From: CAYNJF01 sp964351745
GTDB taxonomy: Bacteria > Pseudomonadota > Gammaproteobacteria > Berkiellales > Berkiellaceae
Direction: 5' to 3'
Assembly (NCBI GenBank): GCA_964351745.1
Contig: CAYGPI010000029.1
Location: 1 to 26,836 of the forward strand
DNA: 26,836 nucleotides
The notes under the pieces were generated by a model. The model did not search any database and had not been told where the DNA came from. It saw only the letters and a list, made by a program, of their open reading frames with translations. Positions 23,542-26,836 of the stretch are shown here, piece by piece. Each line of letters opens with the position of its first letter. Position 1 is the stretch's first letter. Both the position numbers and the translations under genes were made by a program.

Positions 23542-24155
23542 TGGCTAAAGTTGGTATTATAGATACACATGTTTGTAATTTGAAATCTGTTTATGGTGCG
23601 GTCACTGATGCTGGATTTGATCCTTGTATCATTGATAGTCCCCATGATTTTAATGTTTGCTCACATGTTATTATTCCAGGAGTCGGAAGTTTTTCTGATG
23701 GGATGGCACACCTACATGAGAACGATTTGATTTCGGGCTTACTGTCACATATTAGGCAGGGAAAACCTACATTAGGCATCTGCCTTGGCATGCATCTGTT
23801 GGCTGAGCAAGGTGATGAGTTTGGCTTTCATGCTGGGATATCTGTCATACAAGCTAAGGTCAAGCGGTTAATCGGTAAGAATATACTTAAGTTACCGCAT
23901 GTTGGTTGGAATCAGGTTAAACACAACAGCAGTATTCTATTTCATAAAATTCCTAACAACTCGCTCTTCTATTTCGCACACAGCTATGCTTTAAATACAG
24001 ACAAGAAGATTCTAGTTTCTTCTACGAGTCAATATGAGTCAATAAAATTTATTGCTTCTATTCAACATGAGAACATTTATGCAGTCCAATTCCATCCTGA
24101 AAAAAGTCATGGAGTAGGAACTCAGTTACTACAGAATTTTGTGAATTTATGTTAA
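23541..24155 (+). CDS. hisH: HisH-like glutamine amidotransferase subunit (LPS type)
   Basis: A 204-residue class I glutaminase of normal HisH length. The catalytic triad is complete: C81 in LGICLGMHLLAEQ, with H185 and E187 in AVQFHPEKSHG. PGVGSF (46-51) and LPHVGWN (118-124) are HisH hallmarks. It releases ammonia from glutamine inside a complex with the HisF-like protein encoded next, overlapping by 7 bases. In O-antigen loci such pairs (HisH2/HisF2) feed WbpG-family amidotransferases rather than histidine synthesis; no other his gene is present here, and two WbpG-family genes lie about 11 kb upstream. Confidence 0.92.
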   Translation: MAKVGIIDTHVCNLKSVYGAVTDAGFDPCIIDSPHDFNVCSHVIIPGVGSFSDGMAHLHENDLISGLLSHIRQGKPTLGICLGMHLLAEQGDEFGFHAGISVIQAKVKRLIGKNILKLPHVGWNQVKHNSSILFHKIPNNSLFYFAHSYALNTDKKILVSSTSQYESIKFIASIQHENIYAVQFHPEKSHGVGTQLLQNFVNLC

Positions 24156-24937
24156 AAAAAAGAATTATACCAACATTACTAGTGGATCATGGCATTTTGG
24201 TGAGAAGCCAAGGATTTACTTTTCATCAATATGTAGGAAAGCCACTTTGGCAGATGTTGCGATATAACCAGTGGTCACTAGATGAACTTATTATTCTTGA
24301 TATCTCAAAAAATGTAACAGAAGATGCCGTTAAATATGAAACTGGGATAATGAAATGGTTTTCTGATATAGCAGTTCAAATGAGAATGCCATTAACATTT
24401 GGTGGGCATATCCATCAATTGAAACAAATCGAAAATAGGATTAGATCTGGTGCTGAGAAGGTCGTGATTAACAAAGCAGCACTAGAATCTAGCGATCTTA
24501 TTAAATCAGGAGCTAGGGCATTTGGGTCTCAAGCGATAGTTGTCGGCATAGATGTTAAGAGATCATCAAATAATGACTATAGAGTAAGTGTTGGGCACAA
24601 AATCAGAAGGGAGCACGCGAATCCTATCGATTATGCTAAAGGAATGGTTGATGCTGGGGCTGGTGAAATTTTTATTAATTTTGTTGACAGAGACGGTCTT
24701 CAGACAGGCTATGATCTTGAATATAGTCAATTGATAGCACAGTCGCTGGATGTCCCGGTGATAATTTGTGGTGGCGCAGGTTCGTCGCAGCACGTTCATG
24801 ATCTATTGAAAAGGACGGAGGTAAGCGCGGCTGCAGCTTCTAATATGTTCCTATTTAAAGAATTGAGTTATCAAAGCATCAAAGATGCAATTATGCAGGA
24901 TCCTTTGATCCGCTATAGTGAAGTTGAAGGATTGTAA
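24149..24937 (+). CDS. hisF: HisF-like subunit lacking the first catalytic aspartate (LPS type)
   Basis: A 262-residue (beta/alpha)8 barrel related to HisF. RIIPTLLVDHG (5-15), ELIILDIS (46-53), FGGHIH (84-89), VVGIDVKR (131-138) and DRDGLQTGYD are HisF signatures. Histidine-pathway HisF has an aspartate at position 11 (IPCLDV); here it is leucine. D135 of GIDVKR, matching the second catalytic aspartate, is kept. Loss of D11 fits the O-antigen HisF2 type, which would pass ammonia from HisH to a WbpG-family enzyme instead of making imidazole glycerol phosphate. The start overlaps the hisH end. Confidence 0.9.
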   Translation: MLKKRIIPTLLVDHGILVRSQGFTFHQYVGKPLWQMLRYNQWSLDELIILDISKNVTEDAVKYETGIMKWFSDIAVQMRMPLTFGGHIHQLKQIENRIRSGAEKVVINKAALESSDLIKSGARAFGSQAIVVGIDVKRSSNNDYRVSVGHKIRREHANPIDYAKGMVDAGAGEIFINFVDRDGLQTGYDLEYSQLIAQSLDVPVIICGGAGSSQHVHDLLKRTEVSAAAASNMFLFKELSYQSIKDAIMQDPLIRYSEVEGL

Positions 24938-24940
24938 AAA

Positions 24941-26836
24941 ATGATCGATGCTTATATTCTTGATATTGATGCTAAGGTCCGATCTTTAGATACAAGAGAT
25001 AGCCGTCCAAAATCTTTGGATAAAATAGCTTCAACCAATGAAACAAGTTTAGATTTTATAGCAAAAATGCTAAAAATTAGAGACGTTGATAACATCACCT
25101 ACATGGGTGGATATCATATTGAAAAAGTAATCCAAGCACATGGTTCATTTCAGTATCAGTATGTTGATACCAAAAATATTTTAAGCTCATTTTCTAAAAT
25201 AAATTTTGATACAGATCATGCAGTTATTATTATTTCAGCGCATATTTTATTTTTACAAGGTGCTTTAGATAACCTTATCCAATCCGAAAGTCTAATAGGA
25301 CTGTTAAAAGGTGTACCTGTTGCTTGGTTTATACCTCATGGGCGAAAATTTCTAGAGAATGGTTATTTTTCAGATGAATCTTTTAAAAAAAGACATATTG
25401 ATGCTTTAACCCTATATAAATGGCAGAAGAAGAAAAAAGTTTTCTCAGATGTTGATCTGTCAAAATGGTGCGCTGACACGACGCACAAAAGAGACGTTGT
25501 TTCTCTGCTTATGGGTGGTAAAGCTAAGACTTTAGAAAATTTAGGGCCGGTCATAAAATCTGCCATTGTGTTACCAGCTTTCAGATTGAAAGTGGGAGAG
25601 TGGCACGTAAACTCTAAACAGATCTTAACTGAAATTTCACTAAAGTTTAGAGACGCAAAGCATTTAGTTGTTCGAAGCTCAGCACATTGCGAAGACTCTT
25701 TAACGCAGAGTTTCGCTGGTTTTTTTAGTACAGTGCTTGATGTTGCTAATGACAGTAAGTCAGTCCATATAGCGGTAGACGAGGTTATCCAAAGCTATTC
25801 CAAGAATGGAAGAATGTTTGACTTAAATGATGAGGTCTTGGTTCAACCTCAAGTTGACAATTTGCGTTCTAATGGAGTTGTTTTTACTCGCAGTCCAGAT
25901 ATGGGGGCACCGTATTTTGTCTTAAGTATTGATAATACTTGTGACTCAAAAGATGGTGTAACTTCGGGCAAAAGTAATGTGTCAAATCATTTTATTTCAT
26001 GGGGTTGTCCTGTCTCAACATTGCCACAACGTTTTAAAATGATTGTTGAACTTTGCCATGAATTGATGGGGGTCTTATACGAAGATAGCCTTGACATTGA
26101 GTTTGGCATTGATGAATCAGATACCCTTTATCTTTTTCAAGTTCGTCCTTTATTAGTACACGATAAGAGTAATTTCGATACGGATGAATTTTTGAAAGGT
26201 ATAACATTATCTGAAAAATATATTTTTGAGAAAATGAAACCATTGCCTGGGCTATACGGTACAATAACTTCTTTTGGTGTCATGCCGGATTGGAATCCTG
26301 CTGAAATGATAGGGCTTCATCCTAAGCCTTTAGCTTTTACCCTGTATCATCAATTGATTACCCAGCAAAGTTGGGCTATAGCTAGAGCAAATTTGGGTTA
26401 TAAGGATGTTTCCCATACACCTTTAATGGTAAATGTTATGGGCTCTCCTTACATTGATGTTCGCGCTAGTCTTAATTCGATGCTTCCTAAGGAGCTTGAG
26501 GGTAGCTTTATTAATGATTATATTGATTACTGCTGTGAGCTGCTTAATCAAAATCCCTCTTGGCATGATAAGCTTGAATTTAAAATTGCAATAAGTGCTT
26601 TGACTCCAAATTGGGAGAAGAAACATCATTTGCTGGAATGTGCTGGTTTAAATAGCATTCAGATAGAAGAATTTAGACAAGCTTACGCAAAGCTAACGAC
26701 TACTATGATTGCAGGCTTAGATGAAAAGAAAGTTGACTACGAAGCCATTCATCTTAAAAAGATGCAAGAATCTTTTTTACATTGGAAAGAAATGCCGCTT
26801 GCTCAGTTCGAAGTATCTTTGCATACACTTATTGAG
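24941..26836 (+). CDS. PEP-synthase-like (PPDK N-terminal, ATP-grasp) protein, 3' end outside window
   Basis: The reading frame is open from ATG 24941 to the right edge (632 codons, no stop). AAGGA lies 9 bases before the ATG. Residues about 190-405 match the pyruvate,phosphate dikinase/PEP synthase ATP-binding domain: MGGKAKTLENLG (191-202), VVRSSAHCEDSLTQSFAGFF (243-262), VFTRSP (314-319), and LDIEFGIDES with LFQVRPLL (384-405). Residues 1-190 are an extra N-terminal part that I do not recognise (ends of strands near AVIIISA and VAWFIPHGR). From about 430, MPDWNPAEMIG and SPYIDVRASLNS resemble the linker of PEP-utilising proteins found in glycan loci. The phosphohistidine domain, if present, is outside the window. 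Possible roles: PEP supply for the NeuB-like enzyme, or ATP-driven phosphorylation of a sugar. Confidence 0.78.
   Translation, partial: MIDAYILDIDAKVRSLDTRDSRPKSLDKIASTNETSLDFIAKMLKIRDVDNITYMGGYHIEKVIQAHGSFQYQYVDTKNILSSFSKINFDTDHAVIIISAHILFLQGALDNLIQSESLIGLLKGVPVAWFIPHGRKFLENGYFSDESFKKRHIDALTLYKWQKKKKVFSDVDLSKWCADTTHKRDVVSLLMGGKAKTLENLGPVIKSAIVLPAFRLKVGEWHVNSKQILTEISLKFRDAKHLVVRSSAHCEDSLTQSFAGFFSTVLDVANDSKSVHIAVDEVIQSYSKNGRMFDLNDEVLVQPQVDNLRSNGVVFTRSPDMGAPYFVLSIDNTCDSKDGVTSGKSNVSNHFISWGCPVSTLPQRFKMIVELCHELMGVLYEDSLDIEFGIDESDTLYLFQVRPLLVHDKSNFDTDEFLKGITLSEKYIFEKMKPLPGLYGTITSFGVMPDWNPAEMIGLHPKPLAFTLYHQLITQQSWAIARANLGYKDVSHTPLMVNVMGSPYIDVRASLNSMLPKELEGSFINDYIDYCCELLNQNPSWHDKLEFKIAISALTPNWEKKHHLLECAGLNSIQIEEFRQAYAKLTTTMIAGLDEKKVDYEAIHLKKMQESFLHWKEMPLAQFEVSLHTLIE

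Noticed and set aside
24566..24799. Minus-strand open frames opposite hisF and other genes (for example 2134-2340, 6713-6907, 26034-26264)
   Set aside because: They are shadows of clearly conserved genes on the other strand and show no family motifs or ribosome binding sites of note.
23541..24937. hisH and hisF as part of histidine biosynthesis
   Set aside because: No other his genes are present, HisF has lost D11, and two WbpG-family partners lie in the same locus.
17845..26836. A complete legionaminic or pseudaminic acid pathway
   Set aside because: No dehydratase, aminotransferase or hydrolase of the LegB/C/G or PseB/C/G type lies in this part, and the NeuB and NeuA-like proteins are atypical.

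Overview
The window reads as most of a surface-polysaccharide (LPS O-antigen or capsule type) biosynthesis locus from an AT-rich Gram-negative bacterium. The enzyme set (WbpB/D/E-, WbpG-, HisH2/HisF2-, Gmd/Fcl- and SpsF-like proteins) resembles Pseudomonas, Bordetella and Legionella O-antigen loci, so a gammaproteobacterium is likely. Nothing in the window (no rRNA, tRNA or housekeeping gene) fixes the genus. I identified no RNA genes, CRISPR arrays, transposases or phage genes, and no stretch over 300 bases lacks a gene.

Layout. (1) Positions 1-3385, minus strand: a TTG-started fusion of a WbpB-type dehydrogenase with a WbpD-type acetyltransferase, then a WbpE-type aminotransferase, then a sugar nucleotidyltransferase cut by the left edge. 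The first two suggest UDP-GlcNAc3NAcA-type (2,3-diacetamido uronic acid) synthesis. (2) 3386-3579: a divergent promoter region. (3) 3580-16366, plus strand: gmd and fcl (GDP-mannose to GDP-L-fucose), a 170-base gap with a nested GC-rich palindrome, then a tightly overlapping run: a second DegT/StrS-type aminotransferase, a sulfotransferase-like protein, a large GT-B-like protein, two tandem WbpG-type amidotransferases, an SpsF-type nucleotidyltransferase, a Gfo/Idh/MocA oxidoreductase, a second GT-B-like protein and a methyltransferase. (4) 16371-17754, minus strand: a methyltransferase and a GNAT acetyltransferase. (5) 17845-26836, plus strand: an AsnB-type amidotransferase, an unusually short NeuB-like synthase, a GT2/CMP-sugar-synthetase-like fusion, a second SpsF, a zinc-ribbon methyltransferase, hisH, hisF, and a PEP-synthase-like protein running off the right edge.

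How the genes may work together (inference). Regions 1 and 3 supply activated sugars. WbpG-type enzymes with HisH/HisF-derived ammonia would turn acetamido groups into acetamidino groups, and AsnB would amidate a uronic acid. The sulfotransferase, methyltransferases and acetyltransferase would decorate the product. Region 5 looks like a non-standard route to a CMP-activated ulosonic-acid-like sugar: its NeuB lacks the C-terminal SAF domain, its NeuA-like domain lacks the usual nucleotide-binding signature and is fused to a glycosyltransferase, and SpsF and PEP-synthase-like genes replace the usual legionaminic/pseudaminic genes. No Wzx, Wzy, Wzz, ManB/ManC, WbpA or WbpI gene is visible, so the locus is incomplete here.
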